Below the pieces are notes generated by a model. It saw only the letters and a program-made list of their open reading frames with translations. It searched no databases and was not told the origin of the DNA. A stretch of 45,281 bases of DNA from Firmicutes bacterium UBA5010 (GTDB lineage Bacteria; Bacillota; Clostridia; Tissierellales; Sedimentibacteraceae), in assembly GCA_002396645.1 (NCBI GenBank), contig DGYI01000012.1, positions 20,816-66,096 on the forward strand. The letters are read 5' to 3'. The position numbers were made by a program, and so were the translations under genes. Below, one piece after another: positions 33,008 through 41,836 of this stretch. The first letter of the stretch is position 1, and each line of letters starts with the position of its first letter.

Positions 33008-34264
33008 ATGAATGAAAGAAAAAATGTATGGAGTTGGAACTTTACGATTATTACACTCGGAACTGTGATAAGTGCTATCGGAGGAGCTGCCATGAATGTG
33101 GCTATGGGACTTGTTGTTTTTGACAATACAAATTCCTCAATGCTGACAGCTGTATTTATGGCAGTCAGCTTAGTTCCAAATGCGCTGCTGCCTGTAATAA
33201 TGGGCCCATATATTGACAATCATAAGAAAAAACCAATGATATACGGCTTTGATTTAATTATGGGGGCTCTTTACATCGCCTTTGGTATACATATATTCAA
33301 TAAATCCTTCGAATATATACCTTATATGTTATTTTCAATAATTACAGGTGTCATAGGCTCTGTATACTTACAGGCCTACAGTGCGCTTTATCCTGATTTG
33401 ATTCCAAAGGGATTCATGCAGCAAGGATATTCGATATCCTCTATGATTTATCCTACAGTCACTATTTTAATGGCGCCTGTCGGGGCCTTTGTTTATGCAA
33501 AGCTAGGTATAAAATGGATATTCATTATTGAAGGTATCCTTTTAATTATAGCAAGTTTATTTGAAATGACTATAAAAATATCTGAAAGCTATAATAAAAA
33601 ACAAAATAAATTTTCATTTGCTATGTATTTTAATGATATTGTCGAGGGGTTCAGGTATCTAAGAAAAGAAAAAGGAATAAAGAACTTATATTTCTACATG
33701 ACAATGACCAATGCATTGTCACAAGGTACTAATCTTATGACATTATCATACTTTCAAACATCGTCATTTCTAAGTACCACAATGTACGGATTGCTGACAA
33801 GTGCAGAAACATTCGGAAGAATGCTTGGTGGTTTTGTTCACTATTTTGCTAAAATAAAAGACAAAAATAAATTTAAAATTACCAAAACTGTGTATATAAT
33901 ATATAATTTATTTGACGGAATCCTATTATTTTTACCGTTTATAGGAATGCTTATTAACAGATTTGTATGCGGATTTTTAGGTGTAAACTCTGCAACCTTA
34001 CGTGAAGCCGCAATTCAGCAATATCTAAAGCCAAATATGAGGGCACGCATAAACAGCCTCTTATCCGTTGCAATAACTTCAGGTGTAATAATTTTCAGGC
34101 TTATTGCAGGTTTCTTAGGTGAATTTTTACCGTATAGAACTATAGCCTTAATTTTTGCAATCATAGGTTTACTGTCCGTTCATTTTATTGTTATTAAAAA
34201 CAAGGATAATATTAATCCCCTTTTTATGTCTGCTAAGTTAAAAGAAGCAGCTGATAAAAACTAA
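33008..34264 (+). CDS. Major facilitator superfamily transporter
   Basis: A 418-residue, 12-helix MFS protein. Helix 1-2 region: IITLGTVISAIGGAAMNVAM, then the loop IMGPYIDNHKKKPMIYGFDL, which is the MFS motif-A position (G-x3-D-x2-KK). The pattern resembles MFS exporters of the MDR/macrolide-efflux type found in Firmicutes. The substrate is unknown. AAGGTGG is seven bases before the ATG. It lies downstream of the XRE-TPR regulator and may be its target. It ends 12 bases before a terminator. Confidence 0.88.
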   Translation: MNERKNVWSWNFTIITLGTVISAIGGAAMNVAMGLVVFDNTNSSMLTAVFMAVSLVPNALLPVIMGPYIDNHKKKPMIYGFDLIMGALYIAFGIHIFNKSFEYIPYMLFSIITGVIGSVYLQAYSALYPDLIPKGFMQQGYSISSMIYPTVTILMAPVGAFVYAKLGIKWIFIIEGILLIIASLFEMTIKISESYNKKQNKFSFAMYFNDIVEGFRYLRKEKGIKNLYFYMTMTNALSQGTNLMTLSYFQTSSFLSTTMYGLLTSAETFGRMLGGFVHYFAKIKDKNKFKITKTVYIIYNLFDGILLFLPFIGMLINRFVCGFLGVNSATLREAAIQQYLKPNMRARINSLLSVAITSGVIIFRLIAGFLGEFLPYRTIALIFAIIGLLSVHFIVIKNKDNINPLFMSAKLKEAADKN

Positions 34265-34275
34265 ATTCTGCAATA

Positions 34276-34318
34276 AATCCCCCATGCTTAAATAAATAAA
34301 CTGCATAGGGGATTTTTT
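34276..34318. terminator. Rho-independent terminator after the MFS gene
   Basis: ATCCCC-CATGC and GCATA-GGGGAT pair around an A/T-rich loop, followed by TTTTTT on the plus strand. On the minus strand it can also serve the convergent bPH gene. Confidence 0.8.
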
Positions 34319-34333
34319 ATAATCATTTTTAAA

Positions 34334-34756
34334 TTAATTATTAAGCTTTGATTTTTCGAGTAATCTGTTATATAAGCTATTTGTTTCAGACAAATCCTTA
34401 AAATTAAATACTATTGTATTTTTCTCATATTTTAGAACTATAACTTTTCCAATGCCAATGTCTACAAATAGCTTATAGGTTCCAAATTCAGCATTTTGAA
34501 AATTTCCAAGCCTATATTTCAACAAGGATGCTCCGTTGACTCTATTTCCATATATTATAACATCTCTAAGTTCAATATCTTTTATATCTGAATACGCAAT
34601 TTTTTCTGAATAAAATAACCCTCCGGATATTGAAATCCTATCATCATTTTCCTTGACTTTAACTCCTTGCAAGAGTATAGTCGAAAATAAAGCTGCCACT
34701 ATAACAAGTACGATTATACTAAGAATTGCATTTGACTTTTTACTGTTTTTATTCAT
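34334..34756 (-). CDS. Membrane-anchored bacterial PH-like protein
   Basis: One N-terminal membrane helix (AILSIIVLVIVAALFSTIL) is followed by a beta-rich domain with RISISGGLFYSEKIAYSDIK and the ending VFNFKDLSETNSLYNRLLEK, the outline of bacterial PH domains. 140 residues. The C-terminal domain is probably outside the membrane. No enzymatic motif. It is third of a minus-strand trio (YhfC protease, DUF3887 lipoprotein, this protein) with short gaps, suggesting one operon. The role is unknown. Confidence 0.65.
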   Translation of the reverse strand: MNKNSKKSNAILSIIVLVIVAALFSTILLQGVKVKENDDRISISGGLFYSEKIAYSDIKDIELRDVIIYGNRVNGASLLKYRLGNFQNAEFGTYKLFVDIGIGKVIVLKYEKNTIVFNFKDLSETNSLYNRLLEKSKLNN

Positions 34757-34794
34757 ACGTCCTCCGAAAGATATGCCAACAAAGCAATTTTAAA

Positions 34795-35208
34795 TTATTT
34801 TAAGAAAAATCCTATAAGCTTCATATTTTCATCAAAGCTTATGGTATATGTGACCTTTTGATTTTCATATTTTGCAGCTATTACAGCTACTACATAATCA
34901 TTTCCGTCCTTATCTTTTTGCCCTACTATTGATGAGCCTGAAAATTCAACAAAAGCACCTGCATTTGGCATAATTTGCGCTTTAGCATCATTTAACACAT
35001 CAACAGTCAGTGCAGCTTTTAAATCCTCTCTTGTCAACTCATCTCTTATTTTATCATATTCAGAATTATTAAATAAAGCTATCGTGTTTTCAGCTAAAGT
35101 CTTTACCTTTTCTTCATCAAACTTATCCGGCAGAGCTTGGTTTGAACAAGATGCAAGCAAAACTAAAATTAATGATAATGCTAATAATGTACTAAGTATT
35201 TTTTTCAT
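34795..35208 (-). CDS. DUF3887-type lipoprotein
   Basis: The N-terminus MKKILSTLLALSLILVLLAS-C is a clear lipoprotein signal (lipobox LLASC, Cys21). The mature part is about 115 residues with KVKTLAENTIALFNNSEYDKI and a beta-rich end, the outline of DUF3887 (an NTF2-like fold that often precedes hydrolases). It is probably anchored on the outer face of the membrane. It lies 17 bases after the YhfC gene. The ligand or partner is unknown; pairing with an intramembrane protease is suggestive. Confidence 0.75.
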   Translation of the reverse strand: MKKILSTLLALSLILVLLASCSNQALPDKFDEEKVKTLAENTIALFNNSEYDKIRDELTREDLKAALTVDVLNDAKAQIMPNAGAFVEFSGSSIVGQKDKDGNDYVVAVIAAKYENQKVTYTISFDENMKLIGFFLK

Positions 35209-35225
35209 AATCCTTCTCCTTTTAA

Positions 35226-36020
35226 TTATATATTGTTTTCTTCATGCCAATTTACACGCCTAGCTCTATATACATAAAGCATAAGTGCAGCAGACATAAC
35301 TGCAAATACAGCTTCCATTGCTAATACGGAAAATCCAAACATTTGAGACATGAAGCCTATAGATGAATCTATTGCGGCATGAATTAAAACAGCAATTATA
35401 AAATATATAGCAGCCTTATTTTTTATTACACCTTCAAAAATTATAACTGTAAGACCAATATGAATTCCCATGGCTATAATTCTTTCAATTCCTCCCATAA
35501 TAGCATCAAGCGGACTTAAAGCGGTGATTTGAGCATATATTGCATTTATTGCTTCCTGAGGCAAATTAAGCTTTGCACCAATGCCACCTGTGTTTATCAT
35601 AATTGCAAATACAAGCATAGTTATGTATGTTATTCCCGTAATAATCATCGCTTCAATAGCTCCGTGTCCTAAGCCGAAGCTTATACTATCTATGAAGCGT
35701 CTATTTTTCTTCATAAAAAATTTTATCAGAATAAGTCTGCCAAGTTCTTCAAAGATACCCGCGGTCAAACCAAGGAATATCCAATAAAGATATGGGTATT
35801 TTATCTGAAACGCAATGTACCAAGTGAATTGAGGCAAAATATTGTTTATAATAGGTATTCTCAGTACAATCTGAGATACAAAGAAAGCTAAAGCCCCCAG
35901 CAAAAAAACTTTGACGCTTTTTTTATATTTTTTCTGTATGAAAATAAAAATAACAACCGGAAGTATAAAGCAAATTACTAAATCCAGCACAAGCATAGCA
36001 ATAACCGAATTTGAAACCAT
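35226..36020 (-). CDS. YhfC-type intramembrane metalloprotease
   Basis: A multi-helix membrane protein (264 residues, about eight helices) with the motifs of the YhfC branch of the CAAX-protease-like superfamily: GIFEELGRLILIKF, GLGHGAIEAMIITG, GIHIGLTVIIFEG and LIHAAIDSSIGF, giving Glu-Glu and three His positions in the membrane. The annotated frame begins with GTG directly on AAGGGG; ATG 36018-36020 (MVSNSVIAM), five bases after AGGGGTGA, is preferred. It is first of a trio with a DUF3887 lipoprotein and a bPH protein. Confidence 0.8.
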   Translation of the reverse strand: MVSNSVIAMLVLDLVICFILPVVIFIFIQKKYKKSVKVFLLGALAFFVSQIVLRIPIINNILPQFTWYIAFQIKYPYLYWIFLGLTAGIFEELGRLILIKFFMKKNRRFIDSISFGLGHGAIEAMIITGITYITMLVFAIMINTGGIGAKLNLPQEAINAIYAQITALSPLDAIMGGIERIIAMGIHIGLTVIIFEGVIKNKAAIYFIIAVLIHAAIDSSIGFMSQMFGFSVLAMEAVFAVMSAALMLYVYRARRVNWHEENNI

Positions 36021-36038
36021 CAGTTTCACCCCTTTTGA

Positions 36039-36067
36039 AATATATAGTATTTTTCTTTCTGTTACAA
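36039..36067 (-). promoter_or_regulatory. Putative promoter of the YhfC-DUF3887-bPH trio
   Basis: On the minus strand TTGTAA (36062-36067), 17 bases, TATATT (36039-36044). The start site would be only about ten bases before the YhfC start, so the leader is very short. Confidence 0.45.
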
Positions 36068-36136
36068 TCTTTTACTCTATTTTCTATATTAATATAATTT
36101 TAACATTGTGTAAATATCTTTTTTATTCCTATATTA

Positions 36137-37642
36137 TTACCCTTTATAAAGACAAGTACGGTTACGCCCGCTGTTTTTTGCCTTATAAAGTGCTGTATCT
36201 GCCTGATTCAGTATGTTTTCAAGCGAATGAATACTTCCGGCAGGTGAATATGCCGCACCTATGCTTACAGTTATCTTTATTTCATTATCTTGATAAGGAA
36301 TCGTAGTATTTTCAATAATTGTTCTTAATTTTTCCACCACTGAAAATACATTATTGGCAAGAATATCCTCAAGCAATACAATGATTTCTTCCCCCCCGTA
36401 GCGTCCTGCAATATCATTTTTTCGCAAGTGGCCCTTAATCATAACAGCAATGGTTTCAAGTACAGCATCACCACAGGAATGTCCGTAAGTATCGTTCACA
36501 AGTTTAAAATTATCAAGGTCAATCATTAACATAGTATAAGAGTGCATTTTCCCTTCACCACTGTTAAGTTTAAAATCGGCAAGTTCAAAGAAAGCGGCAC
36601 GGTTGTAGATATGCATAAGATGATCAAAAGTTGCTTTATCATACAGTTCTTTCAATTGATTTTCTTTTTCGGTTATATCATGTAATACAATACATATGCC
36701 GTTATTTTTTCTTTTTTGCTCAATATTTGTTTGAGTTATCTTGTAAAAACGCATCTCGTCATCTATTTGAAGAGATAATTGACTCTCCTCTTTAAATCGC
36801 TTAACCTGCTCAGAGATTTCTCCGGGAACAAGGGTATTTAACTCAGGGAACAACCTCTTAGCCGCACTGTTTGCGTCAAGAAAACTATAATCCTTACCGC
36901 ATACTATAAATGCATCTTCCATTGATTCAATCACCTGATCTCGTGCTATCGGTATGACATTAAGCAGATTTTGAATCTGTACGGAATATATGAGCGGTAT
37001 CAGTGAAATTGAAACTGCAAAAGGATTTAAATCAAGCCGTATATAGCTATAAGAAAGAGTATGATAAATATTAACAAAAAGCGGAATCATAATTGAGATA
37101 ATCAAATAAATACTCTGACGTTTACGCAGCTTGCTTTCTATTCTAGTATGCTTTAAAATACGATATATGCTTAGAGAAACAAGAAAAAAATTATAAAGAT
37201 TGGCAATGTAGCTCATCGGTCCCGCAAAACCTTGACAGTTAGCGAAGTATCCGTTAAAGAAATATTCAATATCTGTATAGTGCAGTCGTACCAAAGGAAA
37301 TGCCTGAATAGTAAACATATTAAAAACAGGCAGAGCAAAGAGCAAGCAATAACCGTAAAAGCTTAAACGTTTTTCTTCATATATATCACGTATAAAAAGA
37401 TAGTTGAAAACTACAAGCAAGGGTGAACCCATTTTCTGTACACGGATACCTATAAATGCAGCTTCCAATGTAGGAGATGTTATTTCCAGCAAATATCCAA
37501 CGGTATATAAAAAGGTACAGATAGAAGAATAAATTAAAAAAAATGCCCATTTGGAATTGTGATTTGCGATAGCATATATAACCAGTAGCACCGAAGCTGC
37601 TGTTGCCGCAATCATGAAAAAAATAAATATATTAAACGTCAA
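36137..37642 (-). CDS. Membrane diguanylate cyclase (7TM - PAS-like - GGDEF), TTG start
   Basis: The N-terminal about 220 residues contain seven hydrophobic helices of the histidine-kinase N-terminal 7TM type. A PAS-like domain follows (IESMEDAFIVCGKDYSFLDA), then GGDEF. The active-site signature is GRYGGEEIIVLLED, and the inhibitory site RKND (R-x2-D) precedes it, so product inhibition is expected. It makes cyclic di-GMP from two GTP in response to a membrane signal. The start appears to be TTG at 37640-37642, eight bases after GGAGG. 501 residues. A single-gene unit; no cyclic di-GMP riboswitch was recognised in the window. Confidence 0.9.
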   Translation of the reverse strand: MTFNIFIFFMIAATAASVLLVIYAIANHNSKWAFFLIYSSICTFLYTVGYLLEITSPTLEAAFIGIRVQKMGSPLLVVFNYLFIRDIYEEKRLSFYGYCLLFALPVFNMFTIQAFPLVRLHYTDIEYFFNGYFANCQGFAGPMSYIANLYNFFLVSLSIYRILKHTRIESKLRKRQSIYLIISIMIPLFVNIYHTLSYSYIRLDLNPFAVSISLIPLIYSVQIQNLLNVIPIARDQVIESMEDAFIVCGKDYSFLDANSAAKRLFPELNTLVPGEISEQVKRFKEESQLSLQIDDEMRFYKITQTNIEQKRKNNGICIVLHDITEKENQLKELYDKATFDHLMHIYNRAAFFELADFKLNSGEGKMHSYTMLMIDLDNFKLVNDTYGHSCGDAVLETIAVMIKGHLRKNDIAGRYGGEEIIVLLEDILANNVFSVVEKLRTIIENTTIPYQDNEIKITVSIGAAYSPAGSIHSLENILNQADTALYKAKNSGRNRTCLYKG

Positions 37643-37714
37643 TTTTAAATCCTCCTTTTACCCGAAAATGCATATAAAGCCAAGTACTATATACCCACCT
37701 GAGTCCAATTGTAT

Positions 37715-37761
37715 CACAAAACAAAAGAAAAATCCACGTATAAGCTTTAAGCCTACACGTG
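37715..37761 (-). terminator. Terminator after the CDP-alcohol phosphatidyltransferase gene
   Basis: On the minus strand CACGTGTAGGCTT pairs with AAGCTTATACGTG (mismatches allowed), followed by GATTTTTCTTTTGTTTTG. It lies about 120 bases after the stop codon. The gap 37643-37882 also holds the diguanylate cyclase leader; nothing else was recognised. Confidence 0.65.
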
Positions 37762-37882
37762 AATTTTTCTGAAAATTCAGGCATTCATATATCATCATTT
37801 CTATTTAACCCGGCATTACAACCGGACATATATATTCTCTTATTTTATCAAGCGAAATATAAACTTCTGTTTCTTTACATAT

Positions 37883-38422
37883 TTACTGTGATTTACTTTT
37901 TATTATTGATTTAATATCAGGTTTAAATTCTCTGAATATTATGTTTATGACCAGTTCCTCAACAGCGGCAGCACTTGCGATACCGCAAAGCAAAAAAGCA
38001 GTTGCTGTTATGCCGAATACATGATATAACAACGGAAAACAGAACAATAAAGCACCTGTTATCTTATTGGCATATGTATGTAAAAAAGCAACAGCTTTAT
38101 ATTTTATAAATCCGATTAACAATGAAGCAGCTTTAATAAACGATATAATTATGACCCATAATTGAATCCAAAATGATATATTTATAATAGGTATTATTAT
38201 AACAAGCATAATGACAATAAAAATAAAATCAGCGATACTATCAAAAACAGCTCCGAACTTACTCGTATTTTTTGTTTTTCTTGCTATATACCCATCTAGA
38301 ATATCAGTTACTCCGCATACAATATATAAAACAAAAAATAAAAAAGATAAGGGTTCAATAAATAAAAATATAAAGGAAATCATAATTCGAATTAAGGTAA
38401 GTATATTTGGTATATTTTTCAT
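37883..38422 (-). CDS. CDP-alcohol phosphatidyltransferase family protein
   Basis: An integral membrane phospholipid-synthesis enzyme. The family signature D-x2-DG-x2-AR-x8-G-x3-D-x3-D is complete: DILDGYIARKTKNTSK followed by FGAVFDSIAD (residues about 41-66). It has six hydrophobic helices and 179 residues, the PgsA/PssA size. The N-terminus KNIPNILTLIRIMISF is typical. Whether it makes phosphatidylglycerol phosphate, a cardiolipin-type or another lipid cannot be decided. It lies among accessory genes, so it is perhaps a second copy rather than the housekeeping pgsA. Confidence 0.88.
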   Translation of the reverse strand: MKNIPNILTLIRIMISFIFLFIEPLSFLFFVLYIVCGVTDILDGYIARKTKNTSKFGAVFDSIADFIFIVIMLVIIIPIINISFWIQLWVIIISFIKAASLLIGFIKYKAVAFLHTYANKITGALLFCFPLLYHVFGITATAFLLCGIASAAAVEELVINIIFREFKPDIKSIIKSKSQ

Positions 38423-38475
38423 ACTTCCACATCCTTAATTAAATATTAAATTATATATCTAAATAAAAACAGATC

Positions 38476-38997
38476 TTATTTAAATATTTTTTTACAAGGT
38501 AAAAAATACCCGAAGGTAAAAATATTATTTCCATCTTCCTCAATATCAGCATATTTTTCAAACGAATAATATTCCATTGAAATTCCGACAAGTGAGTAAT
38601 CAGGGGCATAGCCATTTTCTTTCATTATTTTTTCTGTTTTAGAATGTGCTCCTTTTTCTAAATGAGACGTATTTCCTTGTATCCAGCCTATTCCCATCAG
38701 ACATTCAGGTATATCACGATAAGAAAATCCATTGGGAACAATAGTATCGGGCTCAGTAAATATACCGGCAATATAAACAAATTCTTTAGTCTGAGGATTA
38801 TAGTCACCCATCCAGCCAATCGTATCTTTTCTTGGAGATACTCTCTTTGGAATGTTTTGAAGAAATTCATTCGTACCGTCATTCAACATACTTTTCCATA
38901 GTTCCGGAACAGGGTTTTCTTTGCCTACTGTAACCTCTTTGCCTATAAATCTTACCGCTCTAAAATTTTGTACTTCAAAAGAAATTTTTGTCTTCAT
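38476..38997 (-). CDS. GyrI-like effector-binding domain protein
   Basis: This 173-residue protein has the outline of the GyrI-like/AraC effector-binding fold: FEVQNFRAVRFIGKEVTVG at the start, TIGWMGDYNPQTKEFVYIAG in the middle and SMEYYSFEKYADIEEDGNN near the end. There is no DNA-binding domain. Such proteins bind hydrophobic or drug-like ligands; some occur on integrons or in resistance regions. The start is ATG 38995-38997, after TGGAGGCTTTT. No partner gene is evident. Confidence 0.75.
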   Translation of the reverse strand: MKTKISFEVQNFRAVRFIGKEVTVGKENPVPELWKSMLNDGTNEFLQNIPKRVSPRKDTIGWMGDYNPQTKEFVYIAGIFTEPDTIVPNGFSYRDIPECLMGIGWIQGNTSHLEKGAHSKTEKIMKENGYAPDYSLVGISMEYYSFEKYADIEEDGNNIFTFGYFLPCKKIFK

Positions 38998-39103
38998 AAA
39001 AGCCTCCAATATGTTATTTAAATAATTTTACTATACAAAACTTGTCAATAGTATGTCATATTTTAATATTTATTATTTTTTCTAATATATTGACCTCTTC
39101 ATC

Positions 39104-39306
39104 TTACCTGTTTGCTTCGCTAATTATTGCAGAAAAAAATCTGATATCAAAAGAATTAAACTTATCCAAATCGGTAGCGTCATCGAGCCAAATTAGATTT
39201 CTTATATTTTGTCTATCCAAAGGAAGTTCAGGGGCATAACAACTGTCTGTTCAACGAATAGAATCTTTCTATCACGAATTATTATTGCACATGCTCTTTC
39301 TCTCAT
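39104..39306 (-). pseudogene. Nudix hydrolase remnant with the Nudix box deleted
   Basis: On the minus strand ATG 39304-39306 (with AGGA upstream) opens MRERACAIIIRDRKILFVEQ, the standard first strand of a Nudix protein. That frame ends at a TAA shortly after. From the region near 39228 a different frame gives YAPELPLDRQNIRNLIWLDD, then ATDLDKFNSFDIRFFSAIIS, a C-terminal Nudix-like tail ending at TAA 39104-39106. The central G-x5-E-x7-REUxEExGU box is entirely missing, about 60 residues. A deletion plus frame change has destroyed the gene. Confidence 0.7.
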
Positions 39307-39367
39307 TTCCTACTCCGCACAAATATATTTTATATCAATAATCAGTGAACAACCTTTATCAACTTAT

Positions 39368-39958
39368 CTACCATTCAATAATTCTTAAGCTGTTCCACTT
39401 GCTTGTCCACTTATTACATTTTTGCATATAAGTTTCTTTTGTAATTTGTGTTTTATTTGCTCTAATAATTTGTCCAAACATATCATTCATGCCAAATGGA
39501 GCATATACTATAAGTTTACTATCTTCCAGTCGCACCCCTATGGATGTTGCGGTTGTAGGCCAAGTATTAATTGCATCTTCAACAGAATTATAAGGAGAAA
39601 TATCATATCCATAATGTTTTTTATACCAGAGATGTACTCTGGCTTGGTTTTTAATATCAATATCAACGGATAAATCTGAAAATTCATTTTTCACTTTAAG
39701 AATAATTGCATTTTCAGCTTCATACGATAAATCATTATCATTAAAATATACAAAATCTATATCGGAAATTCCATACATGGGATTAAGATTATTTTGATAA
39801 TTCCAAACTGATTGGCAGATACAGCCTGCACCTATGTAATACTTTTCTATACCTAATTTATTTGCTCTTAAAATAACCTGATATATAACATCATTTTTTT
39901 GTAATATTTCATGCAGCATCTCAACTTGAGATTCAACATCACAGTTAAAACCAATCAT
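39368..39958 (-). CDS. Nucleotidyltransferase-fold protein (DUF925 type)
   Basis: This 196-residue protein resembles the family often annotated as nucleotidyltransferase family protein (NTP_transf_6). The catalytic-type loops are YYIGAGCICQSVWNY and GISDIDFVYFND, with SDID as the metal-binding pair, followed by DLSVDIDIKNQARVHLWY and TWPTTATSIGVRL. The substrate is unknown. It stands beside a phosphotransferase with a 31-base gap, and a drug- or small-molecule-modifying pair cannot be excluded. The start ATG is followed by family-like sequence; GGAGG is 8 bases upstream. Confidence 0.8.
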   Translation of the reverse strand: MIGFNCDVESQVEMLHEILQKNDVIYQVILRANKLGIEKYYIGAGCICQSVWNYQNNLNPMYGISDIDFVYFNDNDLSYEAENAIILKVKNEFSDLSVDIDIKNQARVHLWYKKHYGYDISPYNSVEDAINTWPTTATSIGVRLEDSKLIVYAPFGMNDMFGQIIRANKTQITKETYMQKCNKWTSKWNSLRIIEW

Positions 39959-39989
39959 CTGACGGCCTCCTATAAATATATAATATTGT

Positions 39990-40955
39990 TTAAGAAGATA
40001 ATAAAGACTCTATTTCAAACCAATGTTTTGTCAGCCAAAGCATTTCATCTTTAAAACGTCTTGGTATTTCATTACACTCTGAAAAAAATTCCGGCTGTAT
40101 CCACCACGGTACTTCTATACACCATGAAAGTCGTAAAGCATCAGCTATATCGGACAAAGTTAATATGGAATGCTGTGAATAGCCTTCAAGAAAAGCGTGT
40201 ACCTTCTCAACATTCATTATATTGCCTTCTAATGCAAAAGACAGTATCGCTCTTCCTATATCATGCAAAACATAGCTATAGCAATTGCGGTCAAAATCGA
40301 TAATGGCAGATACACAATCCACACCGAACAAGATATTGCCGGAGTGAAAATCCTCATGGGTGAATCCTTTTGTAAATTTATCAAAAAATTTACTTTTAAG
40401 TTGCTTTAAAATTGGCTCCAACGAAAGCAAAGCCTTATAATATTCAACAGAATCGTCCGCCGAACATTTAATCATACGCGAATTAAAGTTCTTCCATAAT
40501 GAATCCAGCGTATAACCGCCATAAGCAGGCAGCTTCTCACCTAAATGTACCGGTAATTGTGAAAATGCTTTGTGCATTACGGCACAGGCACTTCCTAAGC
40601 TATGCATTTGCGCTGTTGTGGTTGTGTCAGGCCTTTCTGTTTTTCCCGGGATAAAGTCCATTACCATATAGGCTGTTTTGTCATCAAGCCAGCGAATTAT
40701 ACTACTTTTGTATTGCCACACAAATGGGCAAGGAACACCATTTTTTTCAAGAATAATCTGACGCTGAAGCGCAGACTCGATTAGCTCAATACTTTCTCTG
40801 CGAAACCTCTTAATGCTGTACTGTTTGACCAATAATTCGCCTTTTTCACTGAAAACTTTCCATTTCTTATTCAACAAACCTCCTGTCACAGGTATAATTT
40901 CATTGCAAATTATTCCGTAACTATCTTTCAAATCATCTATAATACTGCTATCCAT
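39990..40955 (-). CDS. Phosphotransferase of the APH/choline-kinase fold
   Basis: Kinase-like: the N-terminal lobe is GGLLNKKWKVFSEKGELLVK, the catalytic loop FTHEDFHSGNILFG (H-x-D-x4-N pattern) and the metal loop IIDFDR. The C-terminal helices include VPWWIQPEFFSE. This is the fold of aminoglycoside phosphotransferases, homoserine kinase ThrB2 and CotS-like spore proteins; the substrate cannot be told. The open frame runs back to 41045, but AGGAGG is eight bases before ATG 40953-40955 (MDSSIIDDL), giving 321 residues. Confidence 0.85.
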   Translation of the reverse strand: MDSSIIDDLKDSYGIICNEIIPVTGGLLNKKWKVFSEKGELLVKQYSIKRFRRESIELIESALQRQIILEKNGVPCPFVWQYKSSIIRWLDDKTAYMVMDFIPGKTERPDTTTTAQMHSLGSACAVMHKAFSQLPVHLGEKLPAYGGYTLDSLWKNFNSRMIKCSADDSVEYYKALLSLEPILKQLKSKFFDKFTKGFTHEDFHSGNILFGVDCVSAIIDFDRNCYSYVLHDIGRAILSFALEGNIMNVEKVHAFLEGYSQHSILTLSDIADALRLSWCIEVPWWIQPEFFSECNEIPRRFKDEMLWLTKHWFEIESLLSS

Positions 40956-40998
40956 ACAATATCCCTCCTGAGAAAAACATACCGCAATCCTATAGCTA

Positions 40999-41027
40999 AT
41001 TTTACCACACAAGAAAAAAAAAGTCGA
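40999..41027 (-). promoter_or_regulatory. Putative promoter of the phosphotransferase gene
   Basis: On the minus strand TCGACT (41022-41027), 17 bases, TAAAAT (40999-41004). Both hexamers are imperfect. The leader would be about 40 bases. Confidence 0.4.
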
Positions 41028-41139
41028 TTCTCTTTTACAAATCACCTTCTTTTAAAGATTGCAACAATAAAATCTCCAAAACATAGTATGTACACACAAG
41101 CAAAGTGCTGACTTTTTTTAGTCTTTTGTAAATAATATA

Positions 41140-41168
41140 TTGACATACATAAAGTAAAGACGTATAAT
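41140..41168 (+). promoter_or_regulatory. Consensus promoter of the TetR-ECF operon
   Basis: TTGACA (41140-41145), 17 bases, TATAAT (41163-41168): both hexamers perfect. Such a strong promoter in front of a TetR gene implies repression under ordinary conditions. Confidence 0.85.
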
Positions 41169-41174
41169 AACGTT

Positions 41175-41186
41175 GTTATCGATAAC
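41175..41186. promoter_or_regulatory. Putative TetR operator
   Basis: GTTATCGATAAC is a perfect 12-bp palindrome seven bases after the -10 box, covering the predicted start site. This is the usual place for autorepression by the TetR protein encoded just downstream. A partial extension (ACGTT left, TTTGT right) is seen. Confidence 0.6.
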
Positions 41187-41215
41187 TTTGTTATTTGCGA
41201 AAGGAGGCTAAGCCA

Positions 41216-41827
41216 ATGTCACTGCCGGATAGCAGCATCGACCCTAAAATACTGGAAAGTGCAAAAGATGAATTTCTAAAAAGAGGATTTTCCAATGCTT
41301 CCTTACGGGAAATATGTAAAAATGCCGGAGTAACCACCGGTGCTTTATACAAAAGATTTAAGGGAAAAGAAGAATTATTTACTGCCGTATTGGAACCTAC
41401 AATTCAGGACATCCATGCACTGACTGAATCTGTTGAAAAGTTGAACTATGAACACTTGGAACGAGAAGAAATGCAATTGGTATGGGATATGTCGGAAGAA
41501 ACTCATAAGAAATGGATTGAATTTCTTTATGCAAGATATGACGGTTTCAAGTTACTGCTATGTAAATCTGAAGGCTCTGTACACTCAAATTTTATAAATG
41601 ATTTTGTGGCGGAAAATACAAAACATACTATGACTTTTGTTGAAAAAGCTTTTTCACAAGGTCTTACAGAAAATAAAATTGATGAGGACGAGCTTCATAT
41701 TCTTCTAACAGCATATTGGTCTACATTATTTGAAACTATCATACATGATTTTCCAAAAGAAAAAGCTCTTCATCACTGCAGTATCATTACTAAATTCTTT
41801 AACTGGCAAGCGGTTTTGGGCTTTTAA
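41216..41827 (+). CDS. TetR/AcrR family transcriptional regulator
   Basis: The N-terminal helix-turn-helix is canonical: ILESAKDEFLKRGFSNASLR, then EICKNAGVTTGALYKRFKGK. The C-terminal ligand-binding part is all-helical. 203 residues from ATG 41216, five bases after GGAGGCTAAGCC; the in-frame GTG/TTG positions upstream are ignored. It is first in an operon with ECF transporter genes, probably repressing it and itself through the palindrome at 41175-41186. The inducer is unknown. Confidence 0.92.
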   Translation: MSLPDSSIDPKILESAKDEFLKRGFSNASLREICKNAGVTTGALYKRFKGKEELFTAVLEPTIQDIHALTESVEKLNYEHLEREEMQLVWDMSEETHKKWIEFLYARYDGFKLLLCKSEGSVHSNFINDFVAENTKHTMTFVEKAFSQGLTENKIDEDELHILLTAYWSTLFETIIHDFPKEKALHHCSIITKFFNWQAVLGF

Positions 41828-41836
41828 GCCTTACGC

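Noticed and set aside
35911..36306. Plus-strand ORF of 131 codons
   Set aside because: It lies antisense to the YhfC start and the end of the diguanylate cyclase gene, has no family-like sequence and no ribosome site; it is a shadow of real genes.
39042..39239. Plus-strand ORF of 65 codons in the 39-kb gap
   Set aside because: It is antisense to the Nudix remnant and lacks a ribosome site; the minus strand explains the sequence better.
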